This document shows positions 17,003 through 26,552 of a stretch of 64,000 bases of DNA, in pieces (positions within the stretch are counted from its first letter, which is position 1; each line of letters starts with the position of its first letter). The stretch spans positions 434,001 to 498,000 of the forward strand of contig CBDEGT010000003.1 in assembly GCA_965237965.1 (NCBI GenBank). Reading direction: 5' to 3'. The DNA comes from UBA2988 sp965237965. GTDB lineage: Bacteria; Gemmatimonadota; Gemmatimonadetes; Longimicrobiales; Gaopeijiaceae. A program made the position numbers and the translations under genes. Below the pieces are notes generated by a model. It had not been told where the DNA came from and ran no database searches. It saw only the letters and a program-made list of their open reading frames with translations.

Positions 17003-17998
17003 TCAGGAATCGGAGCGCACAGAAACGATCGAGCCGAGGAGATGTCGATGAAGCCCGGCGCCGCCGCGGTACCCGACGTTCCTGGCCGCCGCGCGGTTGG
17101 CATCAGCCATCGCAGGCTCGATCCCAGCGGCGGCGAGGAGTCGCGCGAAAAAGGTGGCTCCCCACACGTCTCCGCAACCGGTTGGATCGCCGCGCCTGGG
17201 CTCCCCCTCGCTCGCCACCAGGGCACTCCGAGAGGTGCCGGGGGAGGCGAGGCGGTGACGCTCGCTGGGCCAGGCTCGCGGATCGGCCTGCACCGCCGGG
17301 CCAGCGACGTACGCTGCCCCGCGAGGACCCAAGGTTACCGAGATCAGCTTGAGCTCCGGGCCGACGCTTGCGGCGGCCAAATCCCAGGGGTCGCCCCAGG
17401 CGCGGCCCAGCAGGTCGAACTCGTCCTCGTTCACCTGGACGGCGTCGAAGCACTTCAGCCAGTCGTGCCAGAGCGGGAGCTCGCGGGGAACGCGCAGCCC
17501 GGCATTGGCGATCCCCAGGAAGAGCGAATGGAGGTCCGCGTAGGTGGGTCCGGGATAACCGGCGCGGAGCGCACGGGCGGTGTCCAACTCCAGCTCGAAG
17601 CCCGAGATGAAGTTCACGTAGAGCGCATCGCAGTCGCGCACCAGCGGAGTCAGCTCCGGCCAAACCCATGGCGGCACTCCACCGCGGAGCCGCTCGCTCC
17701 GCCGGCTCTCACCCTGGTAGCGCAGCTCGACCCGGTTGTTGGGCTCAGGCACGACGATCACACCTTGCCCAACGCTCATGCGCGGTACCGAGCGCAGGAA
17801 TCGCAGCGCACGCTCCGAGAGATCGCTCCCGACCTTGACGAGGGGCACGATCTCCCATTCGTCCGGCAGGGCAGCCGAGAGGGCCTCGAGCGCGTAGGCG
17901 ATTCCCCCCCACTCCTCGACCGGCGCACGGCGATCGTCGCGTACGATCGTATCCCATACGAGCGTACCGACCACCCCAAGGCGGAGCGGGCTCGTCAC
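17003..17998 (-). CDS. PfkB/ribokinase-family carbohydrate kinase
   Basis: 331 residues. N-terminal VGTLVWDTIVRDD and the EEWGGIAYALEALSAAL glycine motif correspond to the substrate-binding lid. The C-terminal signature DPTGCGDVWGATFFARLL contains the catalytic Asp of the PfkB family and the anion hole. The substrate cannot be read from sequence; ribose, fructose, adenosine and other sugars are all possible. GTG start eight bases after the ROK kinase stop. The neighbouring ROK kinase and glycosyltransferase suggest sugar uptake, recycling or glycan work. Confidence 0.85.
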   Translation of the reverse strand: MTSPLRLGVVGTLVWDTIVRDDRRAPVEEWGGIAYALEALSAALPDEWEIVPLVKVGSDLSERALRFLRSVPRMSVGQGVIVVPEPNNRVELRYQGESRRSERLRGGVPPWVWPELTPLVRDCDALYVNFISGFELELDTARALRAGYPGPTYADLHSLFLGIANAGLRVPRELPLWHDWLKCFDAVQVNEDEFDLLGRAWGDPWDLAAASVGPELKLISVTLGPRGAAYVAGPAVQADPRAWPSERHRLASPGTSRSALVASEGEPRRGDPTGCGDVWGATFFARLLAAAGIEPAMADANRAAARNVGYRGGAGLHRHLLGSIVSVRSDS

Positions 17999-18006
17999 CG
18001 TCCGCC

Positions 18007-19041
18007 TCAGATCGACCCGAAAGTGGCCTTCTTGAACACGCCGGCGGCGCCGATCACCCCCGCGGTCTCGGGCAGCGCAGCGGGCAGGATCCGGCAGGCG
18101 TCGTACGCGGACCGGAAGGCGCGCCTCCGGACCTCTGCCCGGAGCGGCACGAACAGGTGATCGCCGGCACGGGTGACCCCGCCGGCAATGACGACCGCGT
18201 TCGGGTTGAAGATGTTGATGAGGTTGGCGACCCCGGCACCCAGGATCTTCGCGGTCTCGACCATCACCTCGTTTGCGTACGTATCGCCGTGAACGACCGC
18301 CTCGTACACGGTCGCTGCCGTGATGCGGTCGAGCTCGCCCTCCACCAGCCGGCTGAGCACTGACTCGTATCCCGCCTCGATCCCTTCACGCGCCCGGGCC
18401 GCGATGTTGGGGCCGGAGCAGTACGCCTCCAGGCAACCGTAGTTGCCGCATTTGCACTTGCGGCCCGTGAATTCAATGGTCATGTGGCCGATCTCGCCGG
18501 CAGCATCGGACGCACCATGCACGATCTCACCATCAAGCACGATGCCGCCTCCGATGCCCGTGCCGAGGGTGAGACCGATCAGGCTCTGCACCTCGCGCCC
18601 AGCTCCCAGCCACCACTCGCCGAGGGTCGCGCAGTTGGCGTCGTTGTCGAGCGTGGCAGGCAGATCAACCGCATGGCTCACGAGGTCACGCAGCGGAAGG
18701 TTGGTCCATCCCAGGTTGGGGGTATTGATCACCACGCCTCTTTCGCGGTTCAGCGGCCCCGGGGACCCTATCCCCACACCTGCGACGTCTGCACGCGTGC
18801 CGCCGTGCTCGCCCAGCGTGGCCGCGATCGCTTCCTCGACCATCTTCGCAACGCGCTCGACCACGAACTCGGACCCGCGTGCCGCCTGGGTGGGCAGGGT
18901 GCGGAGCCCGACCGGCTCGCCTCCCTCTATAGGGATCAGCCCGACCACGATATTGGTCCCGCCGATGTCCACACCCACGATCCAGCGAGCGTCCCGAGCC
19001 GCGTCGGACCCGCTCGCTCTCGCTGAGGAGTCGCCGATCAT
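18007..19041 (-). CDS. ROK-family sugar kinase, glucokinase-like
   Basis: 344 residues from ATG 19041, which overlaps the GT2 stop as ATGA and has a GGGAGG site. The phosphate-binding VGVDIGGTNIVVGL lies at the N-terminus. LDNDANCATLGEWWLGAG carries the catalytic Asp. The zinc-binding ROK signature CKCGNYGCLEAYCSG is near residue 194 with all cysteines present, preceded by the GHMTIE His. The overall pattern matches bacterial ROK glucokinases. No DNA-binding domain is present, so it is a kinase, not a NagC/XylR repressor. Confidence 0.9.
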   Translation of the reverse strand: MIGDSSARASGSDAARDARWIVGVDIGGTNIVVGLIPIEGGEPVGLRTLPTQAARGSEFVVERVAKMVEEAIAATLGEHGGTRADVAGVGIGSPGPLNRERGVVINTPNLGWTNLPLRDLVSHAVDLPATLDNDANCATLGEWWLGAGREVQSLIGLTLGTGIGGGIVLDGEIVHGASDAAGEIGHMTIEFTGRKCKCGNYGCLEAYCSGPNIAARAREGIEAGYESVLSRLVEGELDRITAATVYEAVVHGDTYANEVMVETAKILGAGVANLINIFNPNAVVIAGGVTRAGDHLFVPLRAEVRRRAFRSAYDACRILPAALPETAGVIGAAGVFKKATFGSI

Positions 19042-19883
19042 GTCGCCTCCCACGGTGGGGTGGTGGGAACGTCGGGCAGCTCTCCGATGCCGCGCACGGC
19101 CCGCGTCAAACCGCTCTCCCGGACCTGTTCTCGGAGGGCCCGCTGTCGGGCCACTACCGCTGAGTCTCGATAAGGGCGGCTATGGTGAAGGTGCAGCAGA
19201 ACGGCCCTATGACGCACCCGCACCCCCACCAAGCCCAGGTTCTCGAGTCGCTGCCCGAACTCGCGATCTTCGCCCCCGTACTCGAGATCCAGGTCGAATC
19301 CGTTCACCTCGAGCACGGGTTCCTTCCAGGTCGATGCGTTCATTCCGTTCCAGGTCGCGCGCGTCGGAGTGATCCGGTCGAGGATGCCGGGTAGCACCCC
19401 CGGGGGCAACAGACGGAACCAGGAGTGGCGCGTGCCCACACCGCGCCGCCGAAGCTCCCTCCGGTCCCACATCCAGCCCGCCCGCAGATCCTCGGGCGCG
19501 AGCACTGCCGAGAGCTCGGCAGGAAGGCGAACGTAGCCTCCGGAGAGGAAGTGTCCACGCACGGCGAGTCGGCGATGGGTCGACACGAAGTCGGAGCGGG
19601 GGATGCAGTCCCCGTCCGAGAAGACCAGATAATCCCCCCCGCAGCGCGTGATCGCACGGTCCAGGCACTCGGTCTTACCGAAACCTCGGTGCGGGTGCCA
19701 AACATGCTCGATCGGCAGCCCGCTCTCGGCGGCATCCGAGATGACCGAAGCCGTCGCCGGACCCGAGCCGTCGTCCGCCACCACGACCTCGAAGTCGGTA
19801 TCGTCTTGTAACGCGTAACCCGCGAGCACGAGTGCCAGGTCGCGAGGACGGTCGTAGGTGGATAGGATTACAGAGATCCTCAT
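19038..19883 (-). CDS. Family 2 glycosyltransferase
   Basis: 281 residues. GT-A fold start MRISVILSTYDRPRDLALVLAGY, nucleotide-sugar motif VVVADDGSG, and the metal-binding DGD in VFSDGDCIPRSDFV. A C-terminal acceptor region NGFDLDLEYGGEDREFGQRL resembles the galactosyltransferase-type extension. No membrane helix. Likely transfers a sugar to a cell-surface glycan or lipid; donor and acceptor are unknown. It is nine bases downstream of lepA and overlaps the ROK kinase gene. Confidence 0.88.
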   Translation of the reverse strand: MRISVILSTYDRPRDLALVLAGYALQDDTDFEVVVADDGSGPATASVISDAAESGLPIEHVWHPHRGFGKTECLDRAITRCGGDYLVFSDGDCIPRSDFVSTHRRLAVRGHFLSGGYVRLPAELSAVLAPEDLRAGWMWDRRELRRRGVGTRHSWFRLLPPGVLPGILDRITPTRATWNGMNASTWKEPVLEVNGFDLDLEYGGEDREFGQRLENLGLVGVRVRHRAVLLHLHHSRPYRDSAVVARQRALREQVRESGLTRAVRGIGELPDVPTTPPWEAT

Positions 19884-19892
19884 CGCGTGGAC

Positions 19893-21692
19893 TCACTCCC
19901 CGAGCGACAGAACCGCGAGGAATGCCTCCTGCGGGATCTCCACGGCTCCCACCTGCTTCATTCGTCGCTTTCCCTCCTTCTGCTTCTCGAGCAGCTTTCG
20001 CTTGCGCGTGATGTCTCCGCCATAGCACTTCGCTGTCACGTTCTTGCGCATCGGCTTCACGGTCTCACGCGCGATTATCTTGGCACCGATCGCTGCCTGG
20101 AGCACCACCTCGAACTGCTGCCGTGGAATCAGCTCCTTGAGCTTGAGCGTGAGATCCCGCCCGTACTCGAAGGCCTTCTCCCGGTGAATGATCACGCTGA
20201 AAGCGTCGACCGGGTCGCCGTTCACGAGGACGTCGAGCTTGACGAGGTCGTCCGCTCTGTACTCCAAGAACTCGTAGTCCATGGCCGCGTAGCCACGCGT
20301 CGAGCCCTTGATTCGATCGTAGAAATCGAACACGATCTCCGCTAGCGGCAGCTCGTAGTCGAGCTCGACCCGCTCCTTGTCCAGATAGCTCATTCCGCTG
20401 AATACGGCGCGGCGCTCGTGGGCGAGCTTCTGGATAGGGCCGATGTATTCGGCAGGCGCAACGATCCGGACACGAACGAACGGCTCCGAGATCGACTCGA
20501 TCTTGCCCCGCTCGGGCAGCGCGGTCGGGCTCTCGATGATCCGCTCGGTGCCATCTGTCATCCGGACGTGGTATTCCACGTTCGGAACGGTGTTGATCAG
20601 CTCCACGCCGAACTCGCGATCGAGGCGCTCCTGCACGATCTCCATGTGCAACAGGCCCAGAAAACCGCAGCGGAACCCGAAGCCGAGCGCAACCGACGTC
20701 TCGGGTACGTAGTGCAAGCTGGCGTCGTTGAGCTTCAGTCGCTCGAGCGCGTCGCGCAGGTCCTCGTAGTTCTCGGCGTCCGTCGGGTAGAGCCCGGCGA
20801 ACACCATCGGGTGCACCTCCTGATAGCCCGGGAGGAGCTGCGCGTTCGGGTGCTCCGCATCCAGAATCGTGTCCCCCACGCGTGTGTGGGAAACCTCCTT
20901 GATGGCGGCCACGAGGTACCCCACCTCTCCGGGACCAAGCACAGGCTGGGGCACGCGGCCGAGCCGCATGTAACCGACCTCGGTGACCTCGTAACGAGCA
21001 TCCACGGCACCGAAGCCGATCCTCATCCCCGCGCTCATCTCCCCGTCGACCACACGGATGCTCGGGACCGCACCCTGGTACTTGTCGTAGTACGAGTCGA
21101 AGATGAGTGCGCGCAGCGGCGCCTGCGGATCACCGGACGGCGGTGGGACCCGGTGCACGATCTCCTCGAGCACCGCGTCCACGCCGAGCCCCTCCTTTGC
21201 CGACACCGAGAGCACGGAATCGGGATCGACTCCGAGCAGCTCGGACACCTCCGAGCGGCGCAGCTCCGGCTCTGCCCCGGGGAGGTCGATCTTGTTCAAC
21301 ACGGGGATGATCTCGAGCCCGGCGTCCAGCGCCAGAAACAGGTTTGAAAGCGTCTGCGCCTGGATGCCCTGGCTGGAGTCCACCACGAGGATCGCGCCCT
21401 CGCAGGCGGCCAGCGACCGCGACACCTCGTAGGTGAAGTCTACGTGTCCTGGAGTGTCGATCAGGTTGAGTTCGTAGCCTTCTCCGTCCGCGGCTTGGTA
21501 GTCCATGCGCACGGCGTGGAGCTTGATGGTGATCCCCCGCTCCCGCTCCAGCTCGTTGCTGTCCAGAACCTGCTCCCGCATCTGGCGGCGATCGAGCGTT
21601 CCCGTGAGCTCGAGCAGCCGATCGGCGAGCGTGCTCTTGCCGTGGTCGATGTGAGCGACAATGCAAAAATTTCGGATGTGATCCAGGCGCAC
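19893..21692 (-). CDS. lepA: Elongation factor 4 (LepA) back-translocating GTPase
   Basis: 599 residues, the standard length. GTPase motifs are G1 AHIDHGKST (near residue 13), DTPGHVDF and NKIDLPGAEP. The two elongation-factor G-like domains follow, then the LepA-specific C-terminal domain (GGDITRKRKLLEKQKEGKRRMKQVG). It acts on stalled or mis-translocated ribosomes. A strong promoter candidate lies 39 bases upstream. It heads a run of seven minus-strand genes with gaps under 30 bases, which is an unusual set of partners for lepA. Confidence 0.97.
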   Translation of the reverse strand: MRLDHIRNFCIVAHIDHGKSTLADRLLELTGTLDRRQMREQVLDSNELERERGITIKLHAVRMDYQAADGEGYELNLIDTPGHVDFTYEVSRSLAACEGAILVVDSSQGIQAQTLSNLFLALDAGLEIIPVLNKIDLPGAEPELRRSEVSELLGVDPDSVLSVSAKEGLGVDAVLEEIVHRVPPPSGDPQAPLRALIFDSYYDKYQGAVPSIRVVDGEMSAGMRIGFGAVDARYEVTEVGYMRLGRVPQPVLGPGEVGYLVAAIKEVSHTRVGDTILDAEHPNAQLLPGYQEVHPMVFAGLYPTDAENYEDLRDALERLKLNDASLHYVPETSVALGFGFRCGFLGLLHMEIVQERLDREFGVELINTVPNVEYHVRMTDGTERIIESPTALPERGKIESISEPFVRVRIVAPAEYIGPIQKLAHERRAVFSGMSYLDKERVELDYELPLAEIVFDFYDRIKGSTRGYAAMDYEFLEYRADDLVKLDVLVNGDPVDAFSVIIHREKAFEYGRDLTLKLKELIPRQQFEVVLQAAIGAKIIARETVKPMRKNVTAKCYGGDITRKRKLLEKQKEGKRRMKQVGAVEIPQEAFLAVLSLGE

Positions 21693-21730
21693 GGCCGTTC
21701 CTGCGTGTGGCGTTTGGTCGGAAGCCTAAA

Positions 21731-21760
21731 AATATAACCGCGCGGGAAGGGGACCATCAA
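21731..21760 (-). promoter_or_regulatory. Promoter of the lepA-led operon
   Basis: On the minus strand TTGATG (21755-21760), 18-base spacer, TATATT (21731-21736) followed by TTT. The -10 is 39 bases before the lepA start. The rest of the spacer region 21693-21913 shows no gene. Confidence 0.65.
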
Positions 21761-21913
21761 TCGGCGGCAACGTTGGAAGTACCCGTCCGCGTTGATGTTC
21801 CGGGGATACAGCCGGTCACCCCAAGTTCCGCCGAGGACATCCGCTTCCATGGGATCCCCGCGGGGCGAGCGTCGAGTCGATCGGCTCGACAGAGGGTCGC
21901 GCTCGCGCCCTGC

Positions 21914-23380
21914 CTACCGGCGAATCACAGGACGCCCGTCGGGAGTCCTGCGTACCGTCGGAGCTTCCCGATCGCCGCCGGAGCGTTTCGTAACGCCGCG
22001 AGGGTCCGTACCGGGGCGCGCCTGGGGCCGACTCCCGCGCTCTCCGCTCGAGCCACCAGGCTGGGCTGGAGGAGGAGTCGCCGGTCGTCGCGGCGGCTGC
22101 GCCGTCACCGGCGCCGCGCCACGCGGGCGCGCGGCCGGCCGCGCTCCGGAGGAGCGCGGCGCGTCGGGCGGCTTCGCGCCATCACTCGGCCGCTTGCGCA
22201 GCACCGGGCGTAGTCTCTCATCTCCGGGTCGTGGCGCTGCTCGCCGTTCGTCGGCCGGCGATGATCCGGGCGCGGTGGCGGGTCCTGCGGGGCTCGCCCC
22301 GCGCGGGGGCGGCCCGACGACGCCACTTCGCGTAGGCTCGTTCGACCGGCCCCGGGCGTCGGCCTCGGCCGGCCGCGCGTAGGCGGGCGCCGACCGGCGC
22401 CCCCGGAACACTCCCAGGTTCGTCGGTTCGCTGAGCGGATGATTCGCGGGCGGACGCAGGGTCCCACCCACGGGCGCGCGGGCGGGACCGGTGACGACAC
22501 CACCCGCGCCTCCCGTCGGGCTTCTGCGCGGCGCCGACGTGACCACGGCCGGGGGCGGGCTCATGCGCGACCGGATCAACGGCCCGACCGGCTCCCCGTT
22601 CGCTCGTTCCTTGAAGGTGAAGCGGGGACGGTCGGAGCCGAGTGGCCGCGTCCATACCACGCGGTCCGCCCGGTAACGTCGGGCCGGATAGAAATACGGA
22701 TCGTCGTAGATCACGACGCGGAAGGTCGTGCACGCCGCGTAGTAGGGATTCCAGGTCGGGTAGGAGCGGAATCCGTGGCAGTCGTAGCAGAGGAAGCGGG
22801 GGTACTCGTAGCGCTCTCCTACGTGATAGCCGGTGAAGTCCAGCGCGTAGGAGGCCACCTCCCAGTCGGTAACCAGCGCCGCGACGTAGTCATCCATGGC
22901 GACATACGGGTCCCGGTAGACCTGCCGTCCCACCAGGCTCAGGTCCCAACCCCGGCCATAGGGCGAGAAGCGGAAGGCCGAGAAGTCGAAGGGCTCGGGG
23001 GAGGCGACGATGAAGAAGTAACCGAGGCCTGGCTGCTCGTCCACGAACCAGTAGGGGGAGCGCGGGAAGAGCAGACGATAGTCACGACCGCCACGCGCGT
23101 AATGATCTGCCCCGGGGGAACGCGGGAAGATCAAGCGCGTGACCCCGTCGGTGTCGATGTGAAAGACGGCGACGTACGCGTCGAGCGCGGTCCGGTAGTA
23201 GACCCGCACGCGCTCGCCGTACTGGAGGATCGGCTCGTCGCCCCGGTCGAGCCACACGCGAGCCTCCACGGGCTGCGCAGGTCCGACCACCCCCTGGGCA
23301 GCGGCCCCCAGGGGAACGACGATACAGAGCGTCAGGAGCACGGCCGCACCCCACCGCTCCCGTGGCTTCGATCCGACCAT
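21914..23380 (-). CDS. Secreted DUF4384 protein with a long Pro/Arg-rich disordered tail
   Basis: 488 residues from ATG 23380 (MVGSKPRERW), chosen because a signal peptide follows immediately (AAVLLTLCIVVPLGAAAQ). Residues about 35-120 match the DUF4384 pattern (GDEPILQYGERVRVYYRTAL, DAYVAVFHIDTDGVTRLIFP). A middle domain is rich in Tyr, Asp and Pro with a YPRFLCYDCHGF segment that may bind metal or haem poorly; CYDCH lacks the full CxxCH spacing register. The last 190 residues are low-complexity Pro, Ala, Arg and Gly. Probably an envelope or surface protein. It is monocistronic, divergent from the DUF58 gene. Confidence 0.72.
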   Translation of the reverse strand: MVGSKPRERWGAAVLLTLCIVVPLGAAAQGVVGPAQPVEARVWLDRGDEPILQYGERVRVYYRTALDAYVAVFHIDTDGVTRLIFPRSPGADHYARGGRDYRLLFPRSPYWFVDEQPGLGYFFIVASPEPFDFSAFRFSPYGRGWDLSLVGRQVYRDPYVAMDDYVAALVTDWEVASYALDFTGYHVGERYEYPRFLCYDCHGFRSYPTWNPYYAACTTFRVVIYDDPYFYPARRYRADRVVWTRPLGSDRPRFTFKERANGEPVGPLIRSRMSPPPAVVTSAPRRSPTGGAGGVVTGPARAPVGGTLRPPANHPLSEPTNLGVFRGRRSAPAYARPAEADARGRSNEPTRSGVVGPPPRGASPAGPATAPGSSPADERRAAPRPGDERLRPVLRKRPSDGAKPPDAPRSSGARPAARPRGAAPVTAQPPRRPATPPPAQPGGSSGERGSRPQARPGTDPRGVTKRSGGDREAPTVRRTPDGRPVIRR

Positions 23381-23585
23381 TCCGCCTACCCGTCGTGGAG
23401 GTTCTCGCCTGCGCCGCTCCCCACCCCGCACAGACGCCGCGCGGTGGGAGGAGGCAGGGCCCGTGCCAGGCGGCTGGCCGGGTGGATCCCCCTTGCCAGA
23501 AAAGAGATTCCGCTGCGAACTGGCCACTGGCCGTCCCCTGGGGGGGACGGTGGGGCGACGGACGAGGACACCCCGCCCGGCCGCG

Positions 23586-23615
23586 TTGCCCGCTCCGGGC
23601 GACTTGGCCTAGCTT
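23586..23615 (+). promoter_or_regulatory. Promoter giving a near-leaderless DUF58 transcript
   Basis: TTGCCC (23586-23591), 18-base spacer, TAGCTT (23610-23615). The ATG begins at 23626, only ten bases after the -10, so transcription would start within a few bases of the start codon. No ribosome-binding site is visible before the ATG. Confidence 0.5.
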
Positions 23616-23625
23616 CGGGACCCTC

Positions 23626-24564
23626 ATGGCCGCTCCGGACAGAACCTCCACCCTCCACCGCCAGAGCGGCAGACTCGACCTCCTGGACCCCGGGACGCTT
23701 TCCCAACTGGGCGGCATCGAGTTCATCGCCCGCCGGGTCGTGGAAGGCTTCCTCAAGGGCCTGCACCACTCGCCACACCGTGGCTTCTCGGCGGAGTTCG
23801 CCGAGCACCGGGCGTATCAGGCCGGCGATGACCTCCGCTACATCGACTGGCGCATGTTCGGCCGCTCCGACCGTTACTACGTGAAGCAGTTCGAGGAGGA
23901 AACCAACCTGCGTGCCTACCTCCTGCTGGACGTGAGCCGGTCCATGGGGTGGTCCTCGGCGCCCGGCACGCTCCCGACCAAGCTCTGGTACGCGACGCAC
24001 CTGGCCGCTGCGATCGCGCTCGTGCTACTCCGGCAGGGGGACGCGGTCGGCCTGGTGACCTTCCACGACCGCGTTGGGACCCGGGTCGGCGCGCGCGGAG
24101 GTCGTCGCCAGTGGCACGATCTGGTGCGTCGGCTCGGCACCGCGGAGGCCGTCGGGGCCTCGGCTGCCCATGGCGCGCTGCGTGACTTGGCCGTGCGCTT
24201 GCGCCGGCGCGGACTCGTCGTGCTGCTGTCCGACCTGCTCGTAGATCCGGACACCACGCGCTCCGCGCTCCGGTTTCTTCGTCATCAGGGCCACGAAGTG
24301 CTGGTGTTTCACCTCATCGATCCTGGGGAACGCGAGCTACCGGCCGCCGCGGAGGCGCGTTTCTTCGATCCCGAGACGGACCAAGAGCTCCAGGTGACGG
24401 TCGCCGACGTGCGCGAGGAGTATCGGCAAGCGCTCTCGGGCGCGCTCGCGGAGTGGGAGCGCAGCTTGCGTCCTCACGGAATCGATTACGTCGTGCTGGA
24501 CACCGATCAACCTCTCTCGCGTCCGCTTCGTGCGTACCTGAGGAAACGCGAGCGACTGGGGTAA
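23626..24564 (+). CDS. DUF58 domain protein (BatC/YeaD-like, vWA-fold)
   Basis: 312 residues from ATG 23626. The DUF58 signature AEHRAYQAGDDLRYIDWRMFGRSDRYYVKQFEEET is present, broken here as EHRAYQAGDDLRYIDWR and VKQFEEETN. It is followed by the vWA-like MIDAS strand LLLDVSRSMGW with DxSxS. DUF58 proteins usually accompany a MoxR AAA ATPase and BatA/BatB membrane proteins in aerotolerance-type operons. Here the BatA-like gene follows after ten bases but no MoxR gene is next to it. Role in protein maturation or envelope stress is inferred from these associations. Confidence 0.85.
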   Translation: MAAPDRTSTLHRQSGRLDLLDPGTLSQLGGIEFIARRVVEGFLKGLHHSPHRGFSAEFAEHRAYQAGDDLRYIDWRMFGRSDRYYVKQFEEETNLRAYLLLDVSRSMGWSSAPGTLPTKLWYATHLAAAIALVLLRQGDAVGLVTFHDRVGTRVGARGGRRQWHDLVRRLGTAEAVGASAAHGALRDLAVRLRRRGLVVLLSDLLVDPDTTRSALRFLRHQGHEVLVFHLIDPGERELPAAAEARFFDPETDQELQVTVADVREEYRQALSGALAEWERSLRPHGIDYVVLDTDQPLSRPLRAYLRKRERLG

Positions 24565-24574
24565 GCACAGGTCG

Positions 24575-26551
24575 ATGGGCTTCCTCAATCCCCTTCTCCT
24601 GCTCGCCGCGGCCGCAATCGGCGTCCCGCTGTTGCTGCACCTCTTCCACCGGCATGAGAGCCGGCGAATTCCGTTCCCGGCACTTCGCTATCTCCTGCGT
24701 ACGGAGCGTGAACACGCCCGCCGCATCAAGCTGCGCCAGCTTCTGCTGCTGCTCCTTCGTGTTGCCGTCGTCTTGATGCTGGCCACGGCCGCGGCTCGCC
24801 CCTTCCTCCGACGCGGGGGAGGCGCCCACCCGGCGACGGCTCTCGCCATCGTGCTCGACAACTCGATGAGCGCCGGCCGCGTGATCCAGGGCGAGCGCGT
24901 GATGGACCGCATCAAGCGGGCGGCGTTCGCGACGCTCGATGAAGCGGGTGGGGACGACCGGATCTGGGTACTGCGCGCCGGCGAGCCCTGGGACGTATCG
25001 ACCCCGGGGAACGCGGCCCATGCGCGCGGCCGGGTCGCGGCGACGGAAGTGAGCGCAGCCGCCGCCGATCTCACCCGCACGGTCCGGCGCGGGGCAGGGC
25101 TGGTGCTCCAGGCCGGCCTACCGGCCGCGGAGGTGCACCTGCTGAGCGACCTGCAGGCGACCGCTCTCGGGGAGCCGCCCCCCGATCCGCTCTCCGAAGC
25201 GCCGGTACTCGTATACCGGTGCACGGACGACGAGAGACCGACCAACCGCTACCTCGGGGCCGTTCTCGTGGGTGGTGGACTCCCTCCGATCGCGGGTCGC
25301 CGCAGCGAGCTGGCGGTGGGTCTGGGCGGCGACACGCTCGATGCTCCCCTGCGCCTGATCGTGAACGACCGGATCCGCGGGGCGACCCGCGTCGTGGCGG
25401 GAACCACGACCCTGCTTCCCTTCGGCCCCTTCGCCGAAGGCTGGGTATCGGGATACGTGGAGACGGACCCCGACGACCTCAGCGGTGACGACCGGCGGTG
25501 GTTCGCGCTCGCGGTGAGGCCGCCACCGGTGGTCGAACTCGCGCGTGGCGGTGAGCGGTCGTATTTCCTGGAGCAGGCGGTCGCAGTGCTGGTAGATGCA
25601 GGCCGACTCCGTTCCGGAGGCACGGCGGCGAACCCGGTGGCGGACGTCGTGCTCGCGGTCGGCGGCGTGGGCGTGGGAGCGGTCCGCTCCGGAAGCCTGG
25701 TCGCGGTTGTGCCGCCCAGCGACCCAGTTCTCCTGCCGGCAGTGAACCGCCGGCTGGTCGAAGCCGGCATTCCCTGGCGCTACCTGGCGACCGACGCGCG
25801 GGGCGAGGCCCGCATCGGGGAGCACCGTCTGCCGGTGCCCCTCGACGACGTGAGCGTCGTGGGCAGTTACCGCCTGGAGGGTACGCTGTCTGGCGCGGAC
25901 GTGGTCGCACGGCTGACGGACGGCTCGCCCTGGCTGGTGTCCGGAACCGCGGGAAACGGCTCCTACCGACTGGTGGGGTCTCCGCTGGATCCGGACGCGA
26001 CCAGCCTGCCCGTGTCCGCATTCATGATTCCGCTGCTCGAGTGGCTGGTATCGCCCCTTGGTGGCGAGGGCGGCCTCAGCACCGTAACGGCTGGAGGCGG
26101 GCTCGCGCTGCCGGGCAGCGCTACAGCGGTGCAGACCCCCGACGGAGTCATCCACCCGGTGGACGGCGCTCAGGACTTCCGGCCAACCAGCGCGGTGGGG
26201 ATCTATCGGGTCCTCGCCGGGGACAGCGTGCTGGCTCTGGTCGCCGTGAATCCACCCGTCCGGGAGTCCCTGCTCGCGCCGGCCGACCCGGCCGCGGTCG
26301 CGCAGGCGCTCGGTCCGGACGCAACCGTGATCGACGACCTCCAGATCTGGCGCGAGTCGATCTTCACGCGTCGTCAGGGGCGAGAATTGTGGCAGCCGCT
26401 GCTGATCGCCGTGCTGATACTGCTCGTGGTGGAGAGTTGGGTGGCGGCGACCGGCCGAGGGCGGGGCGAGCGCTCGGGCGAGCGCTCGGGCGAGCGCGGA
26501 GGAGGGCTCCGGACCGGGGTCAAGCCGCGCGCGCGCGCACACACAGGTTGA
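24575..26551 (+). CDS. BatA-like membrane protein
   Basis: 658 residues. The N-terminal BatA domain has a first helix GFLNPLLLLAAAAIGVPLLLHLF, the RRIPFPALRYL motif, and a second helix LLLLLLRVAVVLMLATAAARPF. A vWA-like segment follows (ALAIVLDNSMSAGRV; the MIDAS DxSxS is replaced by DNSMS). A long beta-rich periplasmic part leads to a C-terminal helix (WQPLLIAVLILLVVESWVAA). The tail is basic with a 12-base tandem repeat encoding RGERSGERSGE. It partners with the upstream DUF58 protein. One base separates it from mfd, so the three are probably co-transcribed. Confidence 0.8.
   Translation: MGFLNPLLLLAAAAIGVPLLLHLFHRHESRRIPFPALRYLLRTEREHARRIKLRQLLLLLLRVAVVLMLATAAARPFLRRGGGAHPATALAIVLDNSMSAGRVIQGERVMDRIKRAAFATLDEAGGDDRIWVLRAGEPWDVSTPGNAAHARGRVAATEVSAAAADLTRTVRRGAGLVLQAGLPAAEVHLLSDLQATALGEPPPDPLSEAPVLVYRCTDDERPTNRYLGAVLVGGGLPPIAGRRSELAVGLGGDTLDAPLRLIVNDRIRGATRVVAGTTTLLPFGPFAEGWVSGYVETDPDDLSGDDRRWFALAVRPPPVVELARGGERSYFLEQAVAVLVDAGRLRSGGTAANPVADVVLAVGGVGVGAVRSGSLVAVVPPSDPVLLPAVNRRLVEAGIPWRYLATDARGEARIGEHRLPVPLDDVSVVGSYRLEGTLSGADVVARLTDGSPWLVSGTAGNGSYRLVGSPLDPDATSLPVSAFMIPLLEWLVSPLGGEGGLSTVTAGGGLALPGSATAVQTPDGVIHPVDGAQDFRPTSAVGIYRVLAGDSVLALVAVNPPVRESLLAPADPAAVAQALGPDATVIDDLQIWRESIFTRRQGRELWQPLLIAVLILLVVESWVAATGRGRGERSGERSGERGGGLRTGVKPRARAHTG
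26464..26496 (+). repeat. 12-bp tandem repeat at the 3' end of the BatA-like gene
   Basis: GGGCGAGCGCTC occurs at 26464-26475 and 26476-26487 and partially at 26488-26496. It keeps frame and adds a Gly-Glu-Arg-Ser unit, so copy number could vary without breaking the gene. Confidence 0.7.
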
Positions 26552-26552
26552 C

